From contig NZ_CP021455.1 in the NCBI RefSeq assembly GCF_002158865.1, positions 3,162,001 to 3,226,000 on the forward strand: DNA of 64,000 nt, in the 5' to 3' direction. A program made the position numbers and the translations under genes. This DNA comes from Comamonas serinivorans (GTDB lineage: Bacteria; Pseudomonadota; Gammaproteobacteria; Burkholderiales; Burkholderiaceae_C). The notes beneath the pieces were generated by a model. It was not told where the DNA came from and searched no databases. It saw only the letters and a program-made list of their open reading frames with translations. Each line of letters begins with the position of its first letter. Positions within the stretch are counted from its first letter, which is position 1. Positions 43,539 to 52,192 of the stretch are shown piece by piece.

Positions 43539-44534
43539 ATGAACAATCTCATCACCCTGTCGCGCCGCCTCGTTGCCGGCCTGGCCCTGGCCTCGCTGGC
43601 CACCTGGGCCGCCGCGCCGGCCTGGGCCGAAACCTTCCCCAGCAAGCCCGTGCAGTTCGTCGTGCCCTTCCCGCCCGGCGGCCCGACCGACGCTATGGCC
43701 CGCACCCTGGCGGCCGAGCTGAGCCAGCTGCTGGGCCAGCCCGTGGTGGTCGAAAACAAGGGCGGTGCCGGCGGCAACATCGGCGCCGACTACGTGGCGC
43801 GTGCCCAGCCCGACGGCTACACGCTGATGTTTGGCACCTCGGGCCCGCTGGCCATCAACAAAAGCCTGTACCGCAAGCTGAACTACGACCCCGCGACCAG
43901 CTTCACGCCCATCATCTACGTGGGCTACCTGCCCAACATCCTGGTGGTGAACCCCAAGCTGCCGGTCAAGACCGTGCCCGAGCTCATCGCCTACGCCAAG
44001 GCCAACCCGGGCAAGCTCAGCTACGCCTCGTCAGGCAACGGCGCCTCGTCGCACCTGGCGGGCGTGCTGTTCAACGGCATGGCCGGCACCGACCTCATGC
44101 ACGTGCCCTACAAAGGCACCGGCCCGGCCCTGAACGACCTGTTGGCCGGCCAGGTGGGCATGACCTTCACCGACATCCTCACCGCCAAGCCCTATGCTGA
44201 AGCCGGCCGCGTGCGCGCGCTGGGCGTAGCCACGCTCAAGCGCTCGCAGGCACTGCCCCAGGTGCCCACGATCGCCGAACAGGGCGTGAAAGGCTACGAC
44301 GTGAGCGTGTTCTTCGGCGTGGTGGCGCCCAAGGGCCTGCCGGCAGACCGCCAGGCCACCCTGAACCAGGCCTTTGCCCGCGTGCTGGCCTCGCCCAGGG
44401 TGAAGCAGGCCTTGGCCGACCAGGGCCTGGAAGCCTCGCCCGACACCCGCCCCGCCGCCCTGGCCCAGTTCATCCAGGACGAGAGCGCCAAGTGGGCCAA
44501 GGTGATGAAGGCCGCCGGGGCCATGCTGGACTGA
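43539..44534 (+). CDS. Bug/TctC-family periplasmic solute receptor (2)
   Basis: 331 aa. Signal peptide to about residue 29 (ATWAAAPAWA), then the family start PSKPVQFVVPFPPGGPTDAM and VVVENKGGAGGNIGADYVA. Its position in the acyl-CoA module suggests it captures the organic acid degraded by the neighbouring genes. No membrane components of a tripartite transporter are nearby. Confidence 0.94.
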   Translation: MNNLITLSRRLVAGLALASLATWAAAPAWAETFPSKPVQFVVPFPPGGPTDAMARTLAAELSQLLGQPVVVENKGGAGGNIGADYVARAQPDGYTLMFGTSGPLAINKSLYRKLNYDPATSFTPIIYVGYLPNILVVNPKLPVKTVPELIAYAKANPGKLSYASSGNGASSHLAGVLFNGMAGTDLMHVPYKGTGPALNDLLAGQVGMTFTDILTAKPYAEAGRVRALGVATLKRSQALPQVPTIAEQGVKGYDVSVFFGVVAPKGLPADRQATLNQAFARVLASPRVKQALADQGLEASPDTRPAALAQFIQDESAKWAKVMKAAGAMLD

Positions 44535-44701
44535 TGCCGAGGGCATGAACGGCGGCACGCGGCGACAAGGCCCGCACGCCCTGCGTGCGACACTTGCGCG
44601 CCTGCCGTCGGGCCCCGTTGTCGCACCCACCGTGCGCCTTGGCGCGGCGGCATTCGTTGACCTTTTCCAGCAGCACCCCAGCAATACCCCCGCAATATCC
44701 C

Positions 44702-45145
44702 ATGCCTGTTGTTCCCGACCTGCCCCTGTTCACCGAAACCGCCGACAACGAGTTCTTTGGCTTGCCCATGGAGATGGCGCGCACCATCCGGCTCACCGGC
44801 GAAGCCATTGCCGGCCACCACTGCCGTGTGCGCCTGCCCTACAACAAGGCCTTCACCAACAGCCGCGGCGACATGCACGGCGGCATGATCGCCACGCTGT
44901 TCGATGCCGGCCTGTCGGCCGCCTGCCGCGCCCACGACCCGCGCAAGTACGGCGTGGTCACCATCGACCTGACGATCCACTTCATGGCCCCTGCGCCGGG
45001 CGACATGATCTGCCACGCCGTGTGCGAGCGCCGCGGAAAGAGCATCTCCTTCGCGCGCGGCGAAATCCGCAACGACGCGGGCGAGCTGCTGGGCATGGCC
45101 ACGGGCACCTTCAAGCTGCTCGAGCGCGGCGTCGCCCAGCCCTGA
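44702..45145 (+). CDS. PaaI-like hotdog-fold thioesterase (1)
   Basis: 147 aa, normal for the family. The catalytic region SRGDMHGGMIATLFDAGLSA has the conserved His-Gly-Gly and an acidic residue on the following helix. It would hydrolyse an acyl-CoA or aryl-CoA. The ATG at 44702 is preferred; an upstream start at 44585 adds a low-complexity extension. It lies between the Bug receptor and the CoA-transferase gene. Confidence 0.9.
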   Translation: MPVVPDLPLFTETADNEFFGLPMEMARTIRLTGEAIAGHHCRVRLPYNKAFTNSRGDMHGGMIATLFDAGLSAACRAHDPRKYGVVTIDLTIHFMAPAPGDMICHAVCERRGKSISFARGEIRNDAGELLGMATGTFKLLERGVAQP

Positions 45146-45181
45146 GCGCGCTGCGGGCGGTCCATCCGCCCCTTTAACACC

Positions 45182-45233
45182 TGGGTATAGACCCATCCCC
45201 GTTGTCAACGCAACGAGGACAGCCCCATACCCT
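45182..45233. repeat. 52-bp palindromic element, copy 11
   Basis: Arms TGGGTAT (45182-45188) / ATACCCT (45227-45233; 6 pairs perfect), inner CGTTG (45200-45204) / CAACG (45211-45215). Confidence 0.85.
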
Positions 45234-45282
45234 GCACCTCCATCACTTCACCCGCCCCTGCTGGCCGTTCCGGAGTTTCGCC

Positions 45283-46448
45283 ATGAGCCTTGTCCCCACC
45301 CCACCGCCCCAGACCGGCACCGTCGGTGCCCTGGCCGGCCTGCGCGTGCTCGACATTTCGCGCATCCTGGGGGCCCGTACTGCGGCCAGATCCTGGGCGA
45401 CCATGGCGCGGACGTGCTCAAGGTGGAGCCGCCGCAGGGCGACGACACGCGCACCTGGGGCCCGCCCTACTACCCCAACGGCGTGGCCTCGTACTACTAC
45501 GGCCTGAACCGCAACAAGCGCGTGCAGACGCTGGATTTTTCGCAAGCCGAGGGCCGCGAGCGCCTGCTCGAGCTGATGGGCGAGGCCGACGTGCTGATCG
45601 AGAACTTCAAGACCGGCACCATGGAGAAATGGGGCATCGGCTACGAGCAGGTCCGGGCGCGCTTTCCACGCCTAGTCTGGTGCCGGGTGTCGGGCTTCGG
45701 CGCCGACGGCCCGCTGGGCGGCCTGCCGGGCTACGACGCCGCGATCCAGGCCATGGCCGGCCTCATGAGCATCAATGGCGAGGCCGGCGGCGACCCGCTG
45801 CGCGTGGGCCTGCCCGTGGTGGACATGATCACCGGCCTGAACGCGGCGCTGGGCGTGATGCTGGCGCTGGCCGAGCGCGACCGCAGCGGCCAGGGCCAGT
45901 TCGTCGAGTCGGCGCTGTACGACAACGGCCTGGCGCTGCTGCACCCGCACGCGCCCAACTGGTTCACCAGCGGCAAGGTGCCGGGCCGCACGGGCAACGC
46001 CCACCCCAACATCTACCCCTACGACGCGTTGAAGACCGGCACCGACCCCATCTTCATGGCCGTGGGCAACGACCGCCAGTTCCAGACCTTCTGCAAGCTG
46101 ATCGGCGTGCCCGAGCTGGCGCAAGACCCCGACTACGCAACGGCCGGCGCGCGCTCGTCCAACCGGGCCGTACTCAAGCCGCTGCTCGAAACAGCGCTGG
46201 CCAAGTTCGAATGCGCCCAGCTCGTCGACGACCTCATGGCCGCGGGCGTGCCGGCCGCGCCCGTGCTCAACGTCGAACAGGCGCTACTGCACCCGCACAC
46301 GGCGCACCGCCAGATGGTGGTCGAGATGGCCGATGGTTACAAAGGCCTGGGCGCGCCCATCAAGCTCAGCCGCACGCCCGCCACCTACCGGCTGACCCCG
46401 CTGACGCCCGGCAGCGCGTTCCTCGATCGTCCGGCCGCCAACGAATGA
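45283..46448 (+). pseudogene. CaiB/BaiF family CoA-transferase with one frameshift
   Basis: Class III CoA-transferase of about 385 aa if repaired. The N-terminus (LAGLRVLDISRILGA) reads from the ATG at 45283. The rest (GQILGDHGADVLKVEPPQGD onward) is in another frame. The break is near 45370, in a run of five G, and is explained by loss of one base. The remaining protein is intact up to the stop at 46448. As with the first CaiB gene, sequencing error is as likely as inactivation. Last gene of the module; a palindromic element starts two bases after the stop. Confidence 0.85.
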
Positions 46449-46450
46449 AC

Positions 46451-46502
46451 GGGGTATGCACCGATTGCCGTTTCATTTGAAACGGTAATCCATGCATACC
46501 CC
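46451..46502. repeat. 52-bp palindromic element, copy 12
   Basis: Perfect 10-bp outer arms GGGGTATGCA (46451-46460) / TGCATACCCC (46493-46502) and perfect 7-bp inner arms CCGTTTC (46468-46474) / GAAACGG (46479-46485). Confidence 0.92.
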
Positions 46503-46841
46503 CGAATCGCTGCTGCCTCGCATGCGGCATTCCGCAAGGCGTTGACGCGCCAAGGCACACGCGCAACACCCGTCCAGCGTCGAAGCGCCCTGACTCAGGG
46601 CGATCAGGCCGTCGCACCCGATCCCAGCAGGGCCTGCGCGATGGGACGGCAGCGCCGCGTGGCGACGCGCACAGCGAACGCCTGGACAAGGGCGGCCACC
46701 CGCAACGACGACCGGCAACCCTTGGCCCGCAATGGCTCACGCTGGAGCGGCTGGACCGGCATCGGCTCGGTCCACCGCGCCGCCAGCCGACTCCGGCCAT
46801 GACGTGCGCCGCACCGGCTCCCCCACACCCCACACCAACGC

Positions 46842-46875
46842 AAAAAAAAGCGACACCCCATCGGGGTGCCGCTGT
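46842..46875 (-). terminator. Rho-independent terminator of the exported-protein gene
   Basis: Minus-strand stem GGCACCCC / GGGGTGTC with a short loop, followed by eight T. It lies 50 nt after the stop of the gene at 46925. Confidence 0.85.
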
Positions 46876-46924
46876 GTCTGGCGCCGCTGCGCCCGCCAAG
46901 CTCCGCCCGGGGCGGAGCTGGCCA

Positions 46925-47263
46925 TCAGCTGTGTTGGCCGTAGGCCTTCAGGGCCGCGCGGGTCTGGGCGTTGTTCAACGCACCACCCTCGCCGGCGCCG
47001 TATTGGCGCAGGCCATCGTTCAGCCAGCGTTGGGTGTCGGCGTTGACGGCCTCACGGCTCAGCTGACCGGCCGGTGCCGTCAGGTAGTCGGGGCGTTCAC
47101 CGGCTTCGATCTGGGCCGCGGGCGACACATGGGCCGACTGGCTTTGGCCCACGGCCACCAGCTGCGCCGGGTTGGGGCTGGCCCACTCTTCCTGGCTGGC
47201 GGCCTGTGCGCCGGCAGCAGCAAACAAACCCAGGGCGGCGATGGCAACGATGCGATTCAACAT
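46925..47263 (-). CDS. Small exported protein, function unknown
   Basis: 112 aa from the ATG at 47263. The signal peptide is MLNRIVAIAALGLFAAAGAQ followed by AASQEEW. The mature part is small, with AREAVNADTQRWLNDGLRQY-like helical sequence and no cysteine pair. It has its own terminator. It diverges from a LysR gene and may be its target. The family is not recognised. Confidence 0.78.
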   Translation of the reverse strand: MLNRIVAIAALGLFAAAGAQAASQEEWASPNPAQLVAVGQSQSAHVSPAAQIEAGERPDYLTAPAGQLSREAVNADTQRWLNDGLRQYGAGEGGALNNAQTRAALKAYGQHS

Positions 47264-47408
47264 GGTGTGATCCTTTCGGTGATCTTGGGCGAACGTGGCC
47301 GGGCGATGCTGTCCGGTCTTGTGCGGTTCAGGCAGAACCTCGTTCGTCGTGATTCGAACTATAGTGACCATGAATTCACATTTAAACCGTCATTTCGGCA
47401 ATTGATCG

Positions 47409-47426
47409 TTGTTGAATTGACAACAA
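47409..47426. promoter_or_regulatory. Inverted repeat, possible LysR operator
   Basis: TTGTTG-AATTGA-CAACAA (6-bp arms, 6-bp spacer) lies 31 bp upstream of the LysR GTG start. A second AATTGA lies at 47400-47405. The location between a LysR gene and a divergent gene fits autoregulation. Confidence 0.45.
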
Positions 47427-47457
47427 TTCTCAAGAACCATTCTGGTAAACCCTGATC

Positions 47458-48372
47458 GTGGACCTCTTTCGCGCCCTGCAAGCCTTCGTCGCCGTGGTGG
47501 ACCAGGGCAGCCTCGTCAAAGCCGCTGAACACCTCGCGCGTCCCACGGCCGTGGTGTCGCGCCAGCTCTCGGCCCTGGAGGCTCACCTGGGCACCCGCCT
47601 GCTGCAGCGCACCACACGCCGCCAGGCCCTGACCGAAGCCGGCCAGGAGTACTACCAGCGCGCCACGCAGATCCTGGCCGAGCTGGAGGAAGCCGAAGCC
47701 GTGGTCAGCCAGCAGACGCTGCGGCCCGAGGGCCTGCTGCGCGTGGCTGCACCGCTGTCGTTCGGCATCCACCAGCTGCCCGGCCTGCTGCCCGAGCTGT
47801 GCGAGCGCTACCCCCAGCTGCGGCTGGACATCTTCGTCACCGACCGCGTGGTGGATCTGTTGCACGACGGCATCGACCTGGCGCTGCGCACCCACCTCGA
47901 GGCCGACGAGAACGTGGTGGCCCGCGAGATCTGCCGCCTGCCGCTGGTGGCCTGCGCGGCGCCGGCCTACCTGGCCCGCCGCGGCACGCCCCGGCATCCC
48001 CGTGAGCTTGAGGCCCACCAGACGCTGAGCTACACCTACCTCAGCTACCAGGACCGCTGGACCTTTTCCGACGATGTCGGCAACACGCAGCAGGCGCCCA
48101 TCCAGCCCACCGTGCGCGCCACCACCGGCGACCTGCTGCGCCCGCTGGCCAGCGCCGGCCACGGCATCGTCGCCGTGCCGCGCTACATCGTGCAGGACCT
48201 GCTGGACAGCGGCGCCCTGCAGCCGGTGCTGGCCGGCTGGCACCTGCAGCCGCTGCCGCTCTACGCCGTGTTTCCCAGCCGCAAATTCATCTCGGCCAAG
48301 GTGCGGGTCTTCGTCAACCACCTGCTGGACCACCTGGGCGCGCCCGACCCGCATCGGCTGGACCTGCGTTAG
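47458..48372 (+). CDS. LysR-type transcriptional regulator (CrgA-like)
   Basis: 304 aa starting at a GTG at 47458. The HTH covers about residues 1-60 (MDLFRALQAFVAVVDQGSLV, then AVVSRQLSALEAHLGTRLLQ), followed by an effector domain with the GxLRVAAPLSFG pattern of the CrgA-like branch. The likely operator is at 47409-47426, and the divergent small exported gene is the nearest candidate target. Confidence 0.92.
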   Translation: MDLFRALQAFVAVVDQGSLVKAAEHLARPTAVVSRQLSALEAHLGTRLLQRTTRRQALTEAGQEYYQRATQILAELEEAEAVVSQQTLRPEGLLRVAAPLSFGIHQLPGLLPELCERYPQLRLDIFVTDRVVDLLHDGIDLALRTHLEADENVVAREICRLPLVACAAPAYLARRGTPRHPRELEAHQTLSYTYLSYQDRWTFSDDVGNTQQAPIQPTVRATTGDLLRPLASAGHGIVAVPRYIVQDLLDSGALQPVLAGWHLQPLPLYAVFPSRKFISAKVRVFVNHLLDHLGAPDPHRLDLR

Positions 48373-48379
48373 CGATTTG

Positions 48380-48431
48380 GCAGCATGGGGTTGCTGCCGA
48401 TCATCAGTCATCGCAAGCATGGGGATACCCA
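48380..48431. repeat. 52-bp palindromic element, copy 13 (diverged)
   Basis: GCAGCAT (48380-48386) and ATACCCA (48425-48431) at the standard spacing, but only weak inner pairing (TGCCGATC...ATCGCA). It starts seven bases after the LysR stop codon. Confidence 0.6.
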
Positions 48432-48649
48432 TGACCAGGTGTGACGATGCGGTGTGGCCGATGGCTGGCTTGGAACCGGTTCGGATGCCGCCCGCGGGAC
48501 AAACTTGGGCTTCAACCGTCAGGCCGCCCCGCGACCATCGGACACTGCCCCTGCCCTGCCGCCGAAGCGAACACTGAACCCGCGGGCGACGGTGGCCCTG
48601 CCTGACCCCATGCCCGGTTCAGCGCGCACAGGCGCGGCGGCACAGCGAC

Positions 48650-48860
48650 GGAGCACGCAGCACGGAGCACGGAGCACGCAGCACGGAGCACGGAGCACGG
48701 AGCACGGAGCACGGAGCACGGAGCACGGAGCACGGAGCACGGAGCACGCAGCACGCAGCACGCAGCACGCAGCACGCAGCACGCAGCACGCAGCACGCAG
48801 CACGCAGCACGCAGCACGCAGCACGCAGCACGCAGCACGCAGCACGGGGCACGGGGCACG
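48650..48860. repeat. Tandem array of a 7-bp unit (GCACGGA / GCACGCA / GCACGGG)
   Basis: About 30 units of a 7-bp repeat. The first block is mixed GGAGCAC and CAGCACG types, a middle block is nearly pure GCAGCAC, and the last units are GGGGCAC. A 7-bp unit shifts frame on each copy, so it gives long ORFs in several frames. It lies 300 bp upstream of the SMR gene. Confidence 0.95.
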
Positions 48861-49048
48861 TCAGCCCGAGGCACCGCAGCCGTGGCGCACAGCGGCGGCC
48901 GCCTGTCCAGTGTGGCGCGGCAACCTCCCACGCGCCGCTGGGGCATTGGCCGGCGGCTTGCCCCGCCACCGGGCCGTCACTAGACTTCACCCCGTTCAAG
49001 CGGATCGACCCTCATCCCAGGCCCTTGGACACCCGGCGACAGCCGGAC

Positions 49049-49095
49049 AGGAGGACGACCTCCCTCGCGTTGAGCACCCCTTCAGGACGGCCTGA
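49049..49095 (+). promoter_or_regulatory. Guanidine-II riboswitch (mini-ykkC)
   Basis: Two short hairpins with ACGR loops, the defining feature of the class. The first is GGAGG-ACGA-CCTCC (49050-49063) and the second is CAGG-ACGG-CCTG (49083-49094), separated by 19 nt. They lie in the leader of an SMR/Gdx-type exporter gene, the usual target. Both loop sequences match, so this call is strong. Control of translation or transcription downstream is inferred. Confidence 0.85.
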
Positions 49096-49144
49096 GCACA
49101 CGGATGCGCCTGCAGTCGGCATCGCACCCGCATGGAGTTCCCTC

Positions 49145-49462
49145 ATGGCATGGATCTATCTCTTGTTCGCTGGCTTGCTCGAGGTCATCTGGGCCTACAC
49201 CATGAAGCTGTCCAACGGCTTCACCAAGCTGGGCCCCAGCGCCATCACCCTGGTCGCCATGATCGCCAGCTTCGGCCTGCTCAGCGTCGCCATGCGCAGC
49301 CTGCCGCTGGGCACGGCCTACACCATCTGGACCGGCATCGGCGCCGTGGGCGCCTTTGTGCTCGGCGTCACCGTGCTGGGCGAAGCCCTCACGCCCATGC
49401 GTGTGCTGGCGGCGGTGCTCATCGTCACCGGCCTGGTGCTGATGAAGCTCAGCAGCAGCTGA
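49145..49462 (+). CDS. gdx: SMR-family guanidinium exporter (Gdx/SugE)
   Basis: 105 aa, four transmembrane helices, with the essential Glu in the first helix (GLLEVIWAYTMKLSNGF). That helix looks like Gdx rather than the Qac branch. It would export guanidinium in exchange for protons. A guanidine-II riboswitch lies about 50 nt upstream, which fits the substrate. The ATG at 49145 has a GGAG element 6 nt upstream. Confidence 0.9.
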   Translation: MAWIYLLFAGLLEVIWAYTMKLSNGFTKLGPSAITLVAMIASFGLLSVAMRSLPLGTAYTIWTGIGAVGAFVLGVTVLGEALTPMRVLAAVLIVTGLVLMKLSSS

Positions 49463-49490
49463 CACCGCCGGCCTCTGCGCGATGCATGCA

Positions 49491-49542
49491 GGGGTATGCA
49501 GCCCTTGCCGTTCTTTTGAGAACGACGATGGCCGCATACTGA
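49491..49542. repeat. 52-bp palindromic element, copy 14
   Basis: Outer GTATGC / GCATAC (49494-49499 / 49534-49539) inside GGGGTAT...ATACTGA, and inner arms CGTTCT / AGAACG (49509-49514 / 49519-49524). Confidence 0.85.
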
Positions 49543-49627
49543 CCTTGAAGCGAGGTGCCGATCTGGCCACCCCCGGCATCAGGCGGCCACCGCCACCGCG
49601 TCGGCGGCCCCCGCAACCCCGCTGCGT

Positions 49628-50134
49628 ATGATCGCGGCCATGCCGTTCCGATCCTGCCTTGCCCCCTGGTTCCAGCCGCCGGCCCTGCGCCAGCTTCGTC
49701 GCCGCGGGGGTGCCCCGCGCGTCGGCGCCCTGTCGCCGCCTCACGCCTGGGTGCTGGCCGCCGTGGGCGCCCTGTGCCTGGCGTGGACGGCCCCGGCAGC
49801 GGCGCAAGCGGGCGCCCGCTGCAACCCCCAGGGCAGCGTGGACGAGGTGAACGCCTGCTCGGTGCGGGATTTTCAGCAGGCCGACACCGCCATCCAGGTG
49901 CTGTATGGCGACGTGATGCGCATCCAGCCGGCGCACGAACGCCCCGCTTTGCGCAAGGAGCAAACGGCCTGGGCCCGCGAGCGCGAGGCCCGGTGCCGCC
50001 AACAGACCGCCGCGCAACAGGCACGCCCCGAGTGGCCACGGCTGCTGCACGAATGCCTGACCCGCGTCACCCAGGAGCGCCGCGCCGGCCTCATGCGCTG
50101 GATGAGCGCGGACACCCCTGCCGCTGCGCCTTGA
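49628..50134 (+). CDS. LprI/DUF1311-like exported protein
   Basis: 168 aa. A long N-terminal region is followed by a hydrophobic helix (about residues 40-58) and AQAGARCNPQGSVDEVNACS. The DUF1311 pattern follows: LRKEQTAWAREREARCRQQ, then LLHECLTRVTQERRAGLM with conserved Cys spacing. LprI-like domains have been linked to lysozyme inhibition. An ATG at 49640 is an alternative start. Confidence 0.8.
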   Translation: MIAAMPFRSCLAPWFQPPALRQLRRRGGAPRVGALSPPHAWVLAAVGALCLAWTAPAAAQAGARCNPQGSVDEVNACSVRDFQQADTAIQVLYGDVMRIQPAHERPALRKEQTAWAREREARCRQQTAAQQARPEWPRLLHECLTRVTQERRAGLMRWMSADTPAAAP

Positions 50135-50139
50135 TTGCA

Positions 50140-50191
50140 GGAGTATCTGGCCATGTCCGTTTCTGAGACAACGGAATTCAGCCCATACCCC
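50140..50191. repeat. 52-bp palindromic element, copy 15
   Basis: Arms GGAGTAT (50140-50146) / ATACCCC (50185-50191), extended by GCA / TGC outside. Inner CCGTT (50157-50161) / AACGG (50170-50174) is perfect. Confidence 0.88.
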
Positions 50192-50462
50192 TGCCAATTC
50201 TGAACGCCACGCTGTCGAGGCCGAATCCAATCCATCCCCGGCCAGGACAACTGCCGCGTTGCGCTGAAGATCCCTCCAGCCTGCCGCCTGGAGCGACGCG
50301 CAGGCCCGGTTCAGCGATCGCCTGATCGGCGGGCGATGGGCCGCATCGCGATGCCGGGCAGGCCGATGTCGGCGTCAACACCGATGACGACCGCGGCGCA
50401 CGGGCGACCGATGCCTGCCGGTGCTTGCCCCCGGTCGGCCCATGCCTGCGCCGGCTCGCGAC

Positions 50463-50898
50463 TCACGCGGCCAGGAAGCTGGCGCGCGCGATCGCCAGCA
50501 CACCGGCCTCGTTGCGCACGGTGCAGTGCGCAATCGCCCAGGGCTTTGCCGTTTTTCACCGGGGTCACCTCCACGGTGATCCAGTCGCCAATGTCGCCGC
50601 CGCCGACGTAGTCCAGCGTCAGCCCGGTGGTGACGAGCTTGCCGGGCAGCGTGCGCGCGGCCGTGAGGGTGTAACCCATGGCCACATCGGCCACGGTGGC
50701 GAACACCCCGCCGTGCAGCTTGCCCCGCGCATTGGCGTGCTTGGGCAAGGCCCGAAAACCGATCAGAAAGCCCTGGCTCAGCGCCTGGTCCGGGCTGTGA
50801 GGCTGGTAGAAAAACGGGCCGTTCAGGTCGAGGTAGGGGCTGGTGCGGAACAGCGGCAGCCAGCCCGGCGGGGGCGCAGCGTCGTCGTGCAGGCTCAT
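50463..50898 (-). pseudogene. PaaI-like hotdog thioesterase (2) with a one-base insertion
   Basis: The protein reads normally from the ATG at 50898 to about residue 120 (KLHGGVFATVADVAMGYTLT, then VGGGDIGDWITVEVTPVKNG). It then leaves frame near 50540. After dropping one base from a run of three C (minus-strand G) it continues as AIAHCTVRNEAGVLAIARAS and stops at 50463-50465, the expected family end. Repaired length is about 144 aa. Sequencing error or recent inactivation are both possible. Confidence 0.82.
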
Positions 50899-50965
50899 GG
50901 CGGGGCTCCAGGTGCGGGCTTGAGCCACCTGCCCGCGCCGGTCTGGCGACGGGCGGCCGGCGGCC

Positions 50966-52105
50966 TCAGGTGTTGCTCACCGTGATGGTGGGGAATTTGT
51001 TCGAGTAGTCCTTGGCGGTGCTGGCCACGGCCACCGCCAGCTGGCGCGCGGCGGCCCGGTACAGCGCGGCGTTGGCCGAATCGGGGTCGGCCGCCACGGT
51101 GGGCGTGCCGCCATCGGCCTGCTCGCGGATCGAGAGCGACAGCGGCATGGACGCCAGCAGCTTCACCCCCATCTCGCCGGCGATGCGGGCACCGCCCCCG
51201 GCGCCGAAGATGTGCTCGCTGTGGCCGCACTGGCTGCAGACGTGCACGGCCATGTTCTCGATCACGCCCAGGATGGGCACGTTCACCTTCTCGAACAGGG
51301 TGATGCCCTTGCGCACGTCCAGCAGCGCGATGTCCTGCGGCGTGGTGACGATGACGGCCCCCGTCAGCGGCACGCGCTGCGCCAGGCTGAGCTGGATGTC
51401 GCCGGTGCCGGGCGGCAGGTCGACGAGCAGGTAGTCCAGGTCGCGCCAGCGGGTGCCGCGCAGCAGCTGGTCCAGCGCCTGGGTCGCCATGGGGCCGCGC
51501 CAGATCATGGCCTGGCTCTCGGCCACCAGAAAGCCGATGGAGATCACCTGCACGCCGTGGGCCTCCAGCGGCTCCATGGTCTTGCCGTCGGTGGTTTCGG
51601 GCTTGTGCCCGGCCAGGCCCATCATCAGCGGCTGGCTGGGGCCGTAGATGTCGGCGTCGAGCAGGCCCACGGTGGCGCCTTCGGCCGCCAGCGCCAGCGC
51701 CAGGTTGGCGGCCGTGGTGCTTTTGCCCACGCCCCCTTTGCCCGAGGCCACGGCGATGATGTTTTTCACGCCCGGCAGCAGCTGCACGCCGCGCTGGGCC
51801 GCGTGCGCCACCACCTCGCTGCGCACCGACACCTGCACGGCCGTCACCTCGGGCAGCGCACGCACGGCCGCCTCGGCGGCCTCGCGCAGCGCGTCAAATT
51901 TGGATTGCGCCGGGTACGGCAGCACCAGCTCCAGGCTGACCTGGCCGCGGTCGATCTGCACCTGGCGCACGAGCTTGGCCGCCACCACGTCGCGACCCAG
52001 GTCGTCGTCGACCACCGTGGCGAGAGCTTGCAGCACCGCCTCACGGGGCGGCACGCTGGCGTCGGGCGCCTGGCCCGACGACTTTTGAAAGAGGGAGAAC
52101 ACCAT
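50966..52105 (-). CDS. apbC: Mrp/ApbC iron-sulfur carrier ATPase
   Basis: 379 aa. An N-terminal DUF59/MIP18-like domain (about residues 15-95) is followed by the NBP35-type P-loop ATPase with deviant Walker A GKGGVGKST and a C-terminal CSQCGH pair. It carries [4Fe-4S] clusters to apoproteins. The ATG at 52105 starts MVFSLFQKS. It is also named mrp. Confidence 0.94.
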   Translation of the reverse strand: MVFSLFQKSSGQAPDASVPPREAVLQALATVVDDDLGRDVVAAKLVRQVQIDRGQVSLELVLPYPAQSKFDALREAAEAAVRALPEVTAVQVSVRSEVVAHAAQRGVQLLPGVKNIIAVASGKGGVGKSTTAANLALALAAEGATVGLLDADIYGPSQPLMMGLAGHKPETTDGKTMEPLEAHGVQVISIGFLVAESQAMIWRGPMATQALDQLLRGTRWRDLDYLLVDLPPGTGDIQLSLAQRVPLTGAVIVTTPQDIALLDVRKGITLFEKVNVPILGVIENMAVHVCSQCGHSEHIFGAGGGARIAGEMGVKLLASMPLSLSIREQADGGTPTVAADPDSANAALYRAAARQLAVAVASTAKDYSNKFPTITVSNT

Positions 52106-52192
52106 GGGCGCCGAGTCTAGCGAGGCCGCAATGCCCCAGGTGGCGGCATTGCGAACGCCCGCGACGCGGCGGCGCCCCGGTATCCCATGCCG

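Larger units (their letters stand above)
46449..46924. other. Gap with palindromic element and terminator
   Basis: 476 bp without a supported gene. Copy 12 of the palindromic element is at 46451-46502, and a minus-strand terminator at 46842-46875. The rest is featureless. Confidence 0.6.
48373..49144. other. 772-bp gap: palindrome, tandem array and riboswitch leader
   Basis: No gene is supported. It contains copy 13 of the palindromic element (48380-48431), the 7-bp tandem array (48650-48860) and the guanidine-II riboswitch (49049-49095). The repetitive ORFs in the array are by-products of its 7-bp period. Confidence 0.6.

Noticed and set aside
48650..48860. Repeat array as a CRISPR
   Set aside because: Units are 7 bp without spacers and no cas genes are nearby.
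48512..49095. Heptad-repeat proteins from the tandem array
   Set aside because: The 7-bp unit opens several frames at once, and there is no ribosome-binding site or conserved flank.
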